Source: Isoperla grammatica (lineage: Eukaryota; Arthropoda; Insecta; Plecoptera; Perlodidae). From it: 64,000 nucleotides of DNA. Every line of letters begins with the position of its first letter. Within the stretch, counting starts at the first letter, position 1. Made by a program: the position numbers and the translations under genes. This document shows, one piece after another, positions 1 to 11,134 of the stretch. Location of the stretch: assembly GCA_945910005.1 (NCBI GenBank), contig OX246747.1, positions 4,636,670 through 4,700,669 of the forward strand, read 5' to 3'. Under the pieces are notes generated by a model. It saw only the letters and a list, made by a program, of their open reading frames with translations. It ran no database searches and had not been told where the DNA came from.

Positions 1-3000
1 TATGACACTTCACTTCGGAGACTACGCTTTTATACGTAAACTCTTGATTTGATAGAAGACGTGGGTAAGTTTAATTGAGTTGAACACTCCGTCGTGATTG
101 GCATTAGACTCTATATAAGCAGGAATATACAGAACTGCAAGAAACTCCGCCTTCTCTAGGATAATTGCGTTTATATGTCTATGACACTTCACTTCGTAGA
201 TTACGCATTTACACGTAAACTCTTGATTTGATAGAAGACGTGGATATGTTTAATTGAGTTGAAAACTCCGTCGTTATTGGCATTAGACCCTCTATTAGCA
301 GGAATATACAGAACTGCAAGAAACTCCGCCTTCTCTAAGATAATTGTGTTTATATGTCTATGACACTTCACTTCGGAGACTACGCTTTTATACGTAAACT
401 CTTGATTTGATAGAAGACATGGGTTAGTTTAATTGATTTGAACAATCCGTCGTAATAAGCATTAGACCCTCTATTAGCAGGAATATACGGAACTGCTAGA
501 AACTCCGCCTTCTCTTAGATAATTGCGTTTATATGTCCATACGGTACCACTTCACTTCGGAGACTACGCTTTTATACGTAAACTCTTGATTTGATAGACG
601 ACGTGGGTATGTTTAATTAAGTTGAACATTCCATCGTAATTGGCATTAGACCCTCTATTAGCAGGAATACACAGAACTGCAAGAAACTCCGCCTTCTCTT
701 AGATAATTGCGTTTATATGTCTAAAACACTTCACTTCGGAGACAACGCTTTTATACGTAAACTCTTGATTTGATAGAATACGTGGGTATGTTTAATTGAG
801 TTAAACACTCCGTCATAATTGGCAATTGACCCTCTATTAGCAGGAATATACAGAACTGCAAGAAACTCCGCCTTCTTTAAGATAATTGCGTGTATATGTC
901 CATACGGTACCACTACACTTCGGAGACTACGCTTTTATACGTAAACTCTTGATTTGATAGAATACGTGGGTATGTTTAATTGAGTTGAACACTCCGTCGT
1001 TATAAACAATAGACCCTCTATTAGCAGGAATATATAGGACTGTAAGAAACTCCGCCTTCTCTAAGATTATTGCGTTTATATGTCCATACCACTACACTTC
1101 GGAGTCAACGCTTTAATACGTAAACTCTTGATTTGATAGAATACGTGGGTATGTTTAATTAAGTTGAACACTCCGTCGTTATTGGCATTATACCTTCTAT
1201 TAGCAGGAATACACAGAACTGCAAGAAACTCCGCCTTCTCTAGGATAATTGCGTTTATATGTCTATGACACTTCACTTCGTAGATTACGCTTTTACATGT
1301 TAACTCTTGATTTAATAGAAGACGTGGATATGGTTAATTAAGTTGAACACTCCGTCGTAATTGGCATTAGACCCTCTATTAGCAGGAATATACAGACCTG
1401 CAAGAAACTCCGCCTTCTCTTAGATTTTTGCGTGTATATGTCTATGACACTTCACTTCGGAGACTACGCTTTTACATGTAAACTCTTGATTTGATAGAAG
1501 ACGTGGATATGGTTAATTGAGATGAACACTCTGTCGTTATTGGCATTAGACTCTCTATTAGCAGGAATATACAGAACTGCAAGAAACTCCGCCTTCTCTA
1601 AGATAATTGCGTTTATATGTCCATACGGTACCACTACACTTCGGAGACTACGCTTTTATACGTAAACTCTTGATTTGATCGACGACGTGGGTATGTTTAA
1701 TTAAGTTGAACACTCCGTCGTAATTGGCATTAGACTCTCTATTAGCAGGAATATACAGAACTGCAAGAAGCTCCGCCTTCTCTAAGATAATTGCGTTTAT
1801 ATGTCCATACCACTACACTTCGGAGACTACGCTTTTACATGTAAACTCTTGATTTGATAGAAGATGTGGGTATGTTTAATTGAGTTCAACACTCCGTCGT
1901 AATTGGCATAAGACCCTCTATAAGCAGGAATATACAGAACTGCAAGATGCTCCGCCTTCTCTAAGATAATTGCGTTTATATGTCCGTACCACTACACTTT
2001 GGAGACTACACTTTTACATGTAAACTCTTGATTTGATAGAATACGTGGGTATGTTTAATTGATTTCAACACTCCGTCGTTATAAGCATACGACACTCTAT
2101 TAGCAGGAATATACAGAACTGCAAGAAACTCCGCCTTTTTCTAAGATAATTAGGTTTATATGTTTGACACTTCACTTCGGAGACTACGCTTTTACATGTA
2201 AACTCTTGATTTGATAGAAGACGTGGGTATGTTTAATTGATTTCAACACTCCGTCGTTATTGGCATACGACATTCTATTAGCAGGAATATACAGAACTGC
2301 AAGAAACTCCGCCTTGTCTAAGATAATTAGGTTTATATGTCTATGACACTTCACTTCGGAGACTACGCTTTTATACGTAAACTCTTGATTTGATAGAAGA
2401 CGTGGGTATGTTTAATTGAGTTGAACACTCGGTCGTGATTGGCATTAGACTCTATATAAGCAGGAATATACAGAACTGCAAGAAACTCCGTCTTTTCTAG
2501 GATAATTGCGTTTATATGTCTATGACACTTCACTTCGTAGATTACGCATTTACACGTAAACTCTTGATTTGATAGAAGAGGTGGATATGTTTAATTGAGT
2601 TGAACACTCCGTCGTTATTGGCATTAGACCATCTATTAGCAGGAATACACAGAACTGCAAGAAACTCCGCCTTCTCTTAGATAATTGCGATTATATGTCC
2701 ATACCACTTCACTTCAAAGACTACGCTTTTATACGTAAACTCTTGATTTGATAGAAGACGTGGATATGGTTAATTGAGTTGAACACTCCGTCGTTATTGG
2801 CATTAGACCCTCTATTAGCAGGAATATACAGAACTGCAAGAAACTCCGCCTTCTCTAAGATAATTGTGTTTATATGTCTATGACACTTCACTTCGGAGAC
2901 TACGCTTTTATACGTAAACTCTTGATTTGATAGAAGACGTGGGTTAGTTTAATTGATTTGAACAATCCGTCGTAATTGGCATTAGACCCTCTATTAGCAG

Positions 3001-3703
3001 GAATATACGGAACTGCTAGAAACTCCGCCTTCTCTTAGATAATTGCGTTTATATGTCCATACGGTACCACTACACTTCGGAGACTACGCTTTTATACGTT
3101 AACTCTTGATTTGATAGACGACGTGGGTATGTTTAATTAAGTTGAACATTCCATCGTAATTGGCATTAGACCTTTTATTAGCAGGAATATACAGAACTGC
3201 AAGAAGCTCCGCCTTCTCTAAGATAATTGCGTTTATATGTCCATACCACTACACTTCGGAGACTACGCTTTTACATGTAAACTCTTGATTTGATAGAAGA
3301 CGTGGGTATGTTTAATTGATTTTAACACTCCGTCGTTATTGGCATACGACACTCTATTAGCATGAATATACAGAACTGCAAGAAACTCCGCCTTCTCTTA
3401 GATAATTAGGTTAATATGTCTATGACACTTCACTTCGGAGACTACGCTTTTATACGTAAACTCTTGATTTGATAGAAGACGTGGGTATGTTTAATTTAGT
3501 TGAACACTCCGTCGTAATTGGCATTAGACCTTTTATTAGCAGGAATATACAGAACTGCAAGAAACTCCGCAATCTCTAAGATAATTGCGTTTATATGTCT
3601 ATGACACTTCACTTCGGAGACTACGCTTTTACATGTAAACTCTTGATTTGATAGAAGACGTGGGTATGTTTAATGGAGTTGAACACTCCGTCGTTATTGG
3701 CAA
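1..3703. repeat. Satellite array, ~180 bp monomer, about 20 copies
   Basis: Head-to-tail array of 179-182 bp AT-rich monomers that runs off the left edge. Each monomer carries the same landmarks in order: CACTTCACTTCGGAGACTA, CTCTTGATTTGATAGAAGA, AACACTCCGTCGT, GCAGGAATATACAGAACTG and AACTCCGCCTTCTC. Monomers start near 1, 179, 359, 538, 719, 898, 1079, 1259, 1440 and so on. Three junction types alternate: CTATGACACTTC, CCATACGGTACCACT and CCATACCACTACAC. The last monomer breaks off at about 3703 where a GAC trinucleotide run begins. Short ORFs on either strand here have no coding support. Confidence 0.95.
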
Positions 3704-4184
3704 TTACGACGACGACGACGACCAGCCGAAGTCGATCATGATTCAGTCAGTCAGTCTCGTTAAATTGGTTGAAGCAAGAAGATCTCTGGCAAGTGTTATC
3801 CTGCCTACCCAGGTAAGACTGAATTCCCGTTGCTGACACCAGAGTTGCAGAGTTGCTGACACGAGAGGGCTCTGTTCGGCGCAATCGCGGTGGCAGCCAG
3901 CCGGCCGCTGTAGTACATCTGGCAACATGCAGACAAGCGCCCGACTCAGAGCCGAGCACAGCCGACGGGCGGCAGAGGGGGAAGGTGACACAACCTTCCT
4001 CAGCGAAGCCTCTCACCCGACTGACGTCGCACTTGGCCGTGCAGGGTACTTCATCGTAGTGGAAAAGTGTAGGGGGGGGGGGGGGGTAAAGTAGGGGTAC
4101 ACTCGACTCACTTATTAAGTTTGAAGGCAATTCGCGTTATGACCGAAAATAGGCTTCTAGGGATTCGTTTTAATGAACCGCAGT
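3704..4184. other. Unassigned GC-richer segment with (GAC)n and poly-G run
   Basis: Begins with a short ACG/GAC repeat at the satellite edge and contains a run of about 17 G near 4070-4086. A splice-donor-like CAG/GTAAGA lies near 3812 after a short open stretch (3738-3811). Overlapping ORFs on both strands at 3747-4130 look like compositional shadows. I recognise no protein. Confidence 0.4.
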
Positions 4185-4500
4185 AAGTAAGTAAGTAAGT
4201 AAGTAAGTTTTATTTCCGTAATAATATAAATTATTTACCCTTTCGGGTGTACAGGAAATTTGTCAGTCAGTCATGGCAAAATACAGAGCCAAATAACAAA
4301 TTAAACATTAGAAAATTCACAAAAAGGTATATCTTAAATATACAAAAGTTACAGAATATTACAAAAATACAAAATTACAAAACACATTTAAACAAAGCAA
4401 TCAAAAAATACATACAACACTTGTACATACATACATACTGCACTTGTCGCCACGAGGAGGGCAGTTGCTGGTAGCTAGTTTGTGTAAGCTTGTACCAGAA
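4185..4500 (-). mobile_element. 3' end of a non-LTR element, (ACTT)n tail
   Basis: The plus strand starts with (AGTA)n followed by AGTTTTATTTCCGTAATA. Read on the minus strand this is a transcript end with AATAAAACTTACTT and a tetranucleotide tail, typical of non-LTR retrotransposon 3' ends. The sequence inward (4210-4440) is A-rich on the plus strand and non-coding. No RT is attached, so this is a 5'-truncated copy. The left end is clear, the right end is only estimated. Confidence 0.5.
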
Positions 4501-5080
4501 CTAAGTATGTTTTAAAACAACAACAGCAAGAGATTTTAAAACATATTATTGAAATGGTCATTGTGGCCTTGTTCCCACCTGGAATTAGTAACTTTTTCAT
4601 GTGACCGGGTCTGGTTTTATAAGAGGTCCAAATTTAGGCCGGTCTTAAAGTTAAGACCAGAAAAAAACTAAGGACCTCTTGTGAACGTATTATAAGTATT
4701 TACAGTTTCTGTAGTTCCCTGTATTATAAGTTTGTTTTCTTTATTATAAAAAGATACGTAGTTGTAAACAGTTGTAGAAAACAATCAGCTGCTTCAGATA
4801 GATAAAATAAATGAAAACAATTACCTTTACAACTAGAATAGGGCTAGCTTAGCAACTTAAAAAAAATCAGGAACCATCTCTTACAGAGTCTGTTTTTAAG
4901 AGTAAAGTAATCAGTTAATGACTTGCATGAAGTAATTAATTATTTCATTAACGACATTGGTCTTAAGTCGCTTCTGACAGGCAAAGCTACCCTGGACTAT
5001 TTCTACCCTGCGGCCCAGATGGGGATCGTTAAACATAAAATTTCTTTTAGCCACAGTGCAACTAAATTGTTTTTGTTCAG
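4501..5080. other. AT-rich spacer with nested palindrome
   Basis: No gene seen. It contains a nested inverted repeat at 4621-4680: outer arms AAGAGGTCC / GGACCTCTT and inner arms GGTCTTAA / TTAAGACC. The right end, ATTGTTTTTGTTCAG at 5066-5080, looks like an intron 3' end feeding the putative exon that follows. Confidence 0.45.
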
Positions 5081-6377
5081 TCAGGATATGCTAACTGCGA
5101 ATATCCCGCCCAGGAGGGAGTCCGCCCACAGATCAAACAGACGCATCCGCCGCTTACCGCAGGGAGAATCGAAGCACAACAACGCCCAGTCATTTCCGCA
5201 ACGGTTAAAACACCACCACATGTCACACCCGCTACACTCAAACACACCATTCCTGCACCGCATGTCACACCCGTTACACTCAAACACACCATTCCTGCAC
5301 CGCATGTCACACCCGTTACACTCAAACACACCATTCCTGCACCGCATGTCACACCCGCTACACTCAAACACACCATTCCTGCACCGCATGTCACACCCGC
5401 TACACTCAAACACACCATTCCTGCACCGCATGTCACACCCGCTACACTCAAACACACCATTCCTGCACCGCATGTCACACCCGCTTCACTCAAACACACC
5501 ATTCCTGCACCGCATGTCACACCCGTTACACTCAAACACACCATTCCTGCACCGCATGTCACACCCGCTACACTCAAACACACCATTCCTGCACCGCATG
5601 TCACACCCGTTACACTCAAACACACCATTCCTGCACCGCATGTCACACCCGCTACACTCAAACACACCATTCCTGCACCGCATGTCACACCCGTTACACT
5701 CAAACACACCATTCCTGCACCGCATGTCACACCCGTTACACTCAAACACACCATTCCTGCACCGCATGTCACACCCGTTACACTCAAACACACCATTCCT
5801 GCACCGCATGTCACACCCGCTACACTCAAACACACCATTCCTGCACCGCATGTCACACCCGTTACACTCAAACACACCATTCCTGCACCGCATGTCACAC
5901 CCGCTACACTCAAACACACCATTCCTGCACCGCATGTCACACCCGCTACACTCAAACACACCATTCCTGCACCGCATGTCACACCCGCTACACTCAAACA
6001 CACCATTCCTGCACCGCATGTCACACCCGCTACACTCAAACACACCATTCCTGCACCACATGTCACACCCGTTACACTCAAACACACCATTCCTGCACCG
6101 CATGTCACACCCGTTACACTCAAACACACCATTCCTGCACCGCATGTCACACCCGTTACACTCAAACACACCATTCCTGCACCGCATGTCACACCCGCTA
6201 CACTCAAACACCATTCCTGCACCGCATGTCACACCCGTTACACTCAAACACACCATTCCTGCACCGCATGTCACACCCGCTACACTCAAACACACCATTC
6301 CTGCACCACATGTCACACCCGCTACACTCAAACACGCCATTCCTGCACACATGATGCTACACACAAACGTAAAGAAG
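5081..6377 (+). CDS. Possible exon containing a 42 bp coding minisatellite (frameshifted)
   Basis: A polypyrimidine acceptor (TTTTTGTTCAG) precedes 5081 and a donor (AAG/GTAAGA) follows 6377. Between them one frame reads a non-repetitive lead (starting SGYANCEYPAQEGVRPQ) into a repeated 14-residue unit, HVTPATLKHTIPAP, ending in LKHAIPAHMMLHTNVKK. The repeat unit has 14 codons, so every frame stays open and openness alone proves nothing. The splice signals and the non-repetitive ends, which share one phase at each side, are the real evidence. A 2 bp deletion in one unit near 6208 breaks the frame once. This may be assembly collapse, an allele or a pseudogene. I do not recognise the protein; the Pro/Thr-rich repeat suggests an extended linker. 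Confidence 0.35.
5219..6346. repeat. 42 bp minisatellite, about 27 copies
   Basis: Head-to-tail 42 bp unit beginning CATGTCACACCCGCTACACT and ending CCATTCCTGCACCG. Copies differ almost only at one site (CCGCTAC versus CCGTTAC; an Ala/Val change in the candidate frame), plus rare changes (CTTCAC near 5486, CACCACATG near 6056) and a 2 bp deletion near 6208. The high homogeneity implies recent expansion or gene conversion. Confidence 0.95.
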
Positions 6378-6389
6378 GTAAGATGACAA

Positions 6390-7512
6390 AATTTCAACAG
6401 GAACGGCAGCATATGATTAAATTAGATGCAGAGCAGAATGCAGGTACTTTAATTGGTGGTGGCCCTCTGGACATTAAAGCAGGTAGTAAGTTTTGCATTT
6501 TCCAGGAATTGCATAAATCTTTTCAAAATTGGTGTGCTCAAGGGACTATCCAGTGTCTATTTCCAAATCATTAAAACTTGAATGTGCCAAAGATTCTGCT
6601 CGTCCATATTTTGACTTGACATATCGGTGTAAACACCACGGCAATCCTAGAGTAAGGGGTAAACAAGTGCAGCCACACCAATGCTACAATGGCAAAAATT
6701 GTCCTGTTATGATGAATGTTGTTTTTAGAAAACGTACTGGAAAATATCATGTTAATAAGGTAATTGATATCCATGAGAATACGAAGTTAGCTCGGAGAAG
6801 TTTAAACATTATCATGATCAGAGACAACTGAATACAGTAGAAGCTATTTCAATTGGAGATCTGATCAATCATAAAATTGAAACGAAGGAATTTAAAGAAT
6901 TTGTCTTCAAACAAACTGGTAAAATGATGCTTTCTAAAGACGTAGAAAACCTTCGTCGAAAACGGAAGTTCGAAGAAATCGAAAATAGATCTTTAAGCAA
7001 AGTTTTGATAGATAAATTATTAAAGCTTTCAGAAATTCATGGAAACAATACTTATTTGGAAGTAGATTTAAATAACACTCTACATTACCTTCTAATACAA
7101 ACTCAGTATATGGGAGGTTTAGCAGAGAAGTAATCTGATGTTTTGTTTGTTGATGGCACATATATAAATTGAATGTAGAAGATTACCCTTTGTATGTCAT
7201 GTTATGTGAATATGGCACTACAAAAGGAAAGCCTCTCTGTTATATTTTTGTTCGCAAAGAGAAGAAAGATTTACTTAGCCGTGCATTTGAAAAATTTATA
7301 GAACCTACTCCTGTTGTAAACGATAAATGCAAAGCAATTGTAATCGATAAAGAGATTACTGGAATAAACATATTGTCTCAGGTTCTCCCTGGAAGTACCA
7401 TACTGTTATGTAAATGGCATGTTTTAAAGAGGGTGCAAGAGAGGCTTAATGCCGACGGTTATAATAAAATGGTTAAGGATCAACTTTAAAAAAATTTCCA
7501 GTCAGCTTTATC
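6390..7512 (+). pseudogene. MULE-type transposase related to ZSWIM proteins, broken
   Basis: Recognisable pieces follow the order of ZSWIM1/3-like Mutator transposases. 6460-6570 encodes an N-terminal SF.E...FQNWCAQ-like helix. 6580-6800 encodes a zinc-binding module (TYRCKHHGNPRVRGKQ and NGKNCPVMMNV). 6840-7130 is a helical linker. 7139-7160 encodes VLFVDGTY, the expected first catalytic Asp. 7330-7430 encodes AIVIDKEITGIN then LLCKWHVLKR, the second catalytic Asp and the conserved C.WH motif. At least three frameshifts or stops separate the blocks (near 6573, 6825 and 7131). The SWIM finger and C-terminus are missing: sequence changes abruptly at about 7513. A related copy at 32.85 kb continues past this breakpoint and does have the SWIM finger. 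Confidence 0.8.
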
Positions 7513-7513
7513 G

Positions 7514-9139
7514 TTGATTTTACTCCATATACCATCCGGGACGGCGCCCGTCGCTATATCATCGATGTACCGGAACCAACTCCGGGCATTCGCCGAGTCA
7601 AACGCATGCGGTCCGGATGGGACCAAATGGGCGATGAAGATGAGGAGGCGGGCAGGCAAGAGGAGGACGACGACGATCCGGATGAACCGGACGAGGATGC
7701 ACCGAGTGGATTTATTCTCACGAAACAGGTAGGGCACATGCTTGATTTGTTGGTCAGGGACCATGTCCCTCTCCGGGACTTACATTTCGTGTCCATGTCG
7801 GTACCGGCGTTCCGGCCTCTTAAATTAGGTACGTCCCCTAATCAGCAGTGGCTACATCGGGTAACCTCGGAAGGCATTGACCTGCCCCGGCCGGCAAGCG
7901 CCCCTACCCCACAGTCCGCAGCCATGGACATGGTGGTAGATGACTTTTTACAATCAGGTATCCTCACCCCAGGACGTTGTGTCAACGCCCCAAAGTGGTT
8001 AATTGTCTCTAAGGCCTCAGGTGCGATGCGGTTGATACAAGATTAGAGTGAGTGGACGGCGCATATCATAGCACCCAAATTCAGCCTTTAGGGCGCCGGC
8101 CGTGCCCTGCAGGCACTTAGGCCGCACTGGTACGCCGTCAAGGTCGACCTGAAAAGTGGTTTTACCACCTTAAATTGTCCCCACGAACTCAGCACTTCCA
8201 CGGTCTGTTTTACAAGAACACTTACTATAAGTTTACGAGATTGCCAATGGGACATGCGCTGGCGCCATATCTGATGCAGAAGGCAGGGCAGACCCTGGTA
8301 GAGTGCGCGGTTGAATATCTTCGGAGTTGTATACTTAGACTACTAGCTGCTAGCCAGCCATGAGCCCCAGCGCCTCCGGGACGCCATTAGTTGGCTGGAG
8401 CTCATGGGGTGCGTTATCAACGATAAAAGTATTTTACAACCATGTCAACGTCTCCCATACTTGGGCTTGCTGATCGACATCCCTCAGGGTACCCTTCAAG
8501 CCACCCTCGGATCCATCACAAAGTTGCTGGAGTGGGCTCACTTGGTGAACCGGGCGTCTGACAAAGACATGGAGAGGATAATTGGGTATGTCCAATGGCT
8601 GGCCTTTAGCCTCCGCCTACCCCTTTTCATAGCTGATGCACTACGCCGGCGGAACACTGATTACCTAATGGAGTTCCTCCAGAATGCGGCCCCGGAGGCA
8701 CCTCGGCCCATGCGCCTACCCCGCAACAAACAGTTGGTCTACTCTGACGCCACTCCCAACAGCGTCGCCGCGGTCGACGTTAGGGCACAAGAGGCCTACG
8801 CTCAGACCTTCGCCATCCCTGCCGAAATAAACTGAGCGGAGGGTCTGATAGCCCTGGATTATTTTCAGCAGACACCCGGACCCAACCCACGTGACACTCC
8901 GAATGGATAACACGTCGGCAGTGTACAGCCTACGCAAAGGAACCGGAGCTCTGTTCCGAGACGCCACAGCCCGAAGAATTTACTGGTCCCTGTTCCGACA
9001 ACATCCTGATAGACTCTGGACGACAGAATGGACACCTACAGCATGCAACATAGCTGACCGCCCGAGCCGCGCGGTCTTTGAACAGATTCATTCTGCGGCC
9101 ACGGACACGACGTTGGATGAAGCCATCATTAAGTTTTAG
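7514..9139 (+). pseudogene. Reverse transcriptase-RNase H element (DIRS/hepadnavirus-like polymerase), inactivated
   Basis: Blocks in order: an acidic linker (7620-7710); RT finger region ending AMRLIQD with a stop at 8044; motif A region with VDLKSGFTTLKL (8140-8175); motif B RLPMGHALAPYLM (8241-8280); the catalytic box region near 8330; a thumb-like block with YLGLLID and RIIGYVQWLAF (8458-8610); and RNase H with VYSDATPNS (8740), a GAEG..AL-like block after a stop (8834), MDNTSAVYSLRKG (8905) and IADRPSR (9051). PMG in motif B and DATP in RNase H resemble hepadnavirus polymerases and their retroelement relatives more than Gypsy. The overall RT/RNase H order also fits DIRS elements. No tyrosine recombinase, gag or LTR is seen. 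The catalytic box has lost one Asp (Tyr codon) and is followed by a stop, so the enzyme is dead. Length is about that of an RT plus RNase H only. Confidence 0.65.
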
Positions 9140-9342
9140 TCAACCCTCACCTTGGGGTTTCTTACCAATGGATTTTGTAAACCTTGTACACCCTGCGCTT
9201 GGGGTATACGTTACAAGCCATGTACCTAAACATTAAAGGCATTTTGCCCGGCTTTCCCTCTCGGCCGGAGCCTGCGGCTGTACACGGCACCACCCACCCT
9301 CGCTATAAAGCCTGGCGGGCGGACGGTGTCGTGGACAGTCGA
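9140..9342. other. Spacer between RT remnant and MADF gene
   Basis: GC-rich, open in one frame but without recognisable domains. It may be 3' sequence of the RT element or 5' sequence of the MADF gene. Confidence 0.3.
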
Positions 9343-10095
9343 ATGGCAACGGTCGGGAGGGAAGCTACAACAACGAATCCACACGTGGGATATGAAGAGA
9401 AATCGAGGCCTGCTGATGAGATCCTAATAAACATTATGGAGCACTGTCCAATAATGTACAACAAACAATTGGCCGACTACAAGGACGAGGGAAAGAAAGA
9501 AAACTGTTGGACGCAAATCGCCGCAACATTGTGCCTACCTGGTACGTTATATATTTTGCTTTTACTGTTGTTTGGTAGCTGCTTGTCCTCTTATTTATAG
9601 TTGTGCCTTGTTTTCAATGTACCAATTAACATTATCAAAGTTATAATAACATAAACACGACAGAATGACAAACATAACCTCTAACTCTGAAACCTGCACG
9701 TGTTGGCTGGATAGCCTAGGCTAGGCCTAGCCTATTCCTGATACCTTGTTCCTCTGTGCTTGTTTGTAGCTAAAGATAGGGCTAGGCCTAGGCCTAGTAA
9801 CATAACATAGGCCTAGAACGTTAATTTAGTTGTGTAAGTACGAACTAGGCCCTAGCACATTAAAAATTATCTGTATGATACAGTCTAGCCCTAGGCCTAC
9901 ATTATTACGTCTTATGTTGCAAAATACATTTTTAACAATTTAATAATTCTTTTCAGTACCAACGTGCTTAACATCTTGGGAAAGACAGCGGGCCAAATAC
10001 ATGAGAGGGTGGCACTTTATGATAGCTGCGCCAGCTAGTGGGAGTGCCTACACTCCCAAACAAGAATGGCCTTATTTGAAGGCCATGAGCTATCT

Positions 10096-10404
10096 TGATT
10101 GATTGATTAATGGGGCTTAACGTCTCATATTTTCGCAACTATGGCCAATCGAGACGATGAGCGGGTGATAATGAAGATGAGAAAGATGATGATGAAGAAT
10201 AAAGCCACATCTGAATCAGGTCCATTGTACGTCGCGTGGGTCGTCATACAGGAGTCCAGCAAGGGAGGGGCAGGGCCATGTGGGAGGAGAAATCTTCAGT
10301 GGGACAATGGGGGGGGGGGGGGGGGGAGGGGCAGGGAATCCTTTTGTCGCCTCTTACGACTAGCAGAGTCACTCTGGGCCTATTCTACCCCGGGTCGAGA
10401 CGGG
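10096..10404 (-). mobile_element. HT SINE, head Y, full-length
   Basis: Plus strand reads (GATT)n, the tail module (GGGGCTTAACGTCTCATAT, CCAATCGAGACGATGAGCGG), the body (GTACGTCGCGTGGGTCGTCA) and head Y ending CGGGTCGAGACGGG. The body carries a G17 run near 10309-10325. It interrupts exon 2 of the MADF-BESS gene. I see no clear target duplication. Confidence 0.9.
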
Positions 10405-11134
10405 TCTCCTTTTGCAACAACTCGCAACTCAAAAAACAACTCGTTCAAAAAGACTACGTTTATGGTTTACCAAACGAGCCACCATGATCGCAGTAGATTC
10501 CCTGATAAATGTCGGTCACATTTAGTACGATAACAGATACCTAACTGGGACTGGATATCGAGTACGTACAGGATAGTACGGAATGAGCTCGTGTGGTAAA
10601 CGTAGATAATCACTGTTTAATGTTTAAAGTTCGTTCCACACCAATGGGTGTTAAATGTATCTTCCCATTGAGTTTTCGACAGCTCTTGAACAATCACATT
10701 TACAACTTGCACTTCATGGTTCAGTATTAACGTGACAGTTGAACAGAAAAACAATAAACGTGTAGTCAAAGTTTCTTTGTTGTTAGGCCGAAAGTCAGGA
10801 TATCAATTATGGTTTATCCAATCGATTTCTCAAGTCAGCTTAAACTCTGCATTTGATGTATGTCTCTCCAACCTAGGCCAAACTGACAAAAAACAGGTAT
10901 GCCTGTTCTATCAATATGCAGCTATGAGTCTTCTGTTGGCAGTCTCACAACATGCAAGAGAATGCACACTAGCAATCACTGCCAATCAGTCATTGGCATA
11001 GGCCTATGTCTAGTCCTACGGCTCAGAAACTTGATTTTAGTTACTCAAAATCCACTAGGCCCTAGTAGGGTATTTGCACAATTTGCAGTTGCCTGTAGAT
11101 AAGTTTCTAATCACTTATGTTGATTGTGTTTCAG
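10405..11134. other. Probable intron of the MADF-BESS gene
   Basis: No domain seen. The short ORFs at 10732-11102 do not resemble anything. It ends with a good acceptor (TTGATTGTGTTTCAG). Confidence 0.4.

Noticed and set aside
731..1276. Small minus-strand ORFs in the satellite
   Set aside because: They follow the monomer period and are interrupted in most monomers.
4923..6412. Long ORFs on both strands (487, 381 and 308 codons) across the 42 bp array
   Set aside because: The unit is 14 codons long, so any frame without a stop in one unit stays open. Only the frame tied to splice sites and non-repetitive ends was kept, at low confidence.
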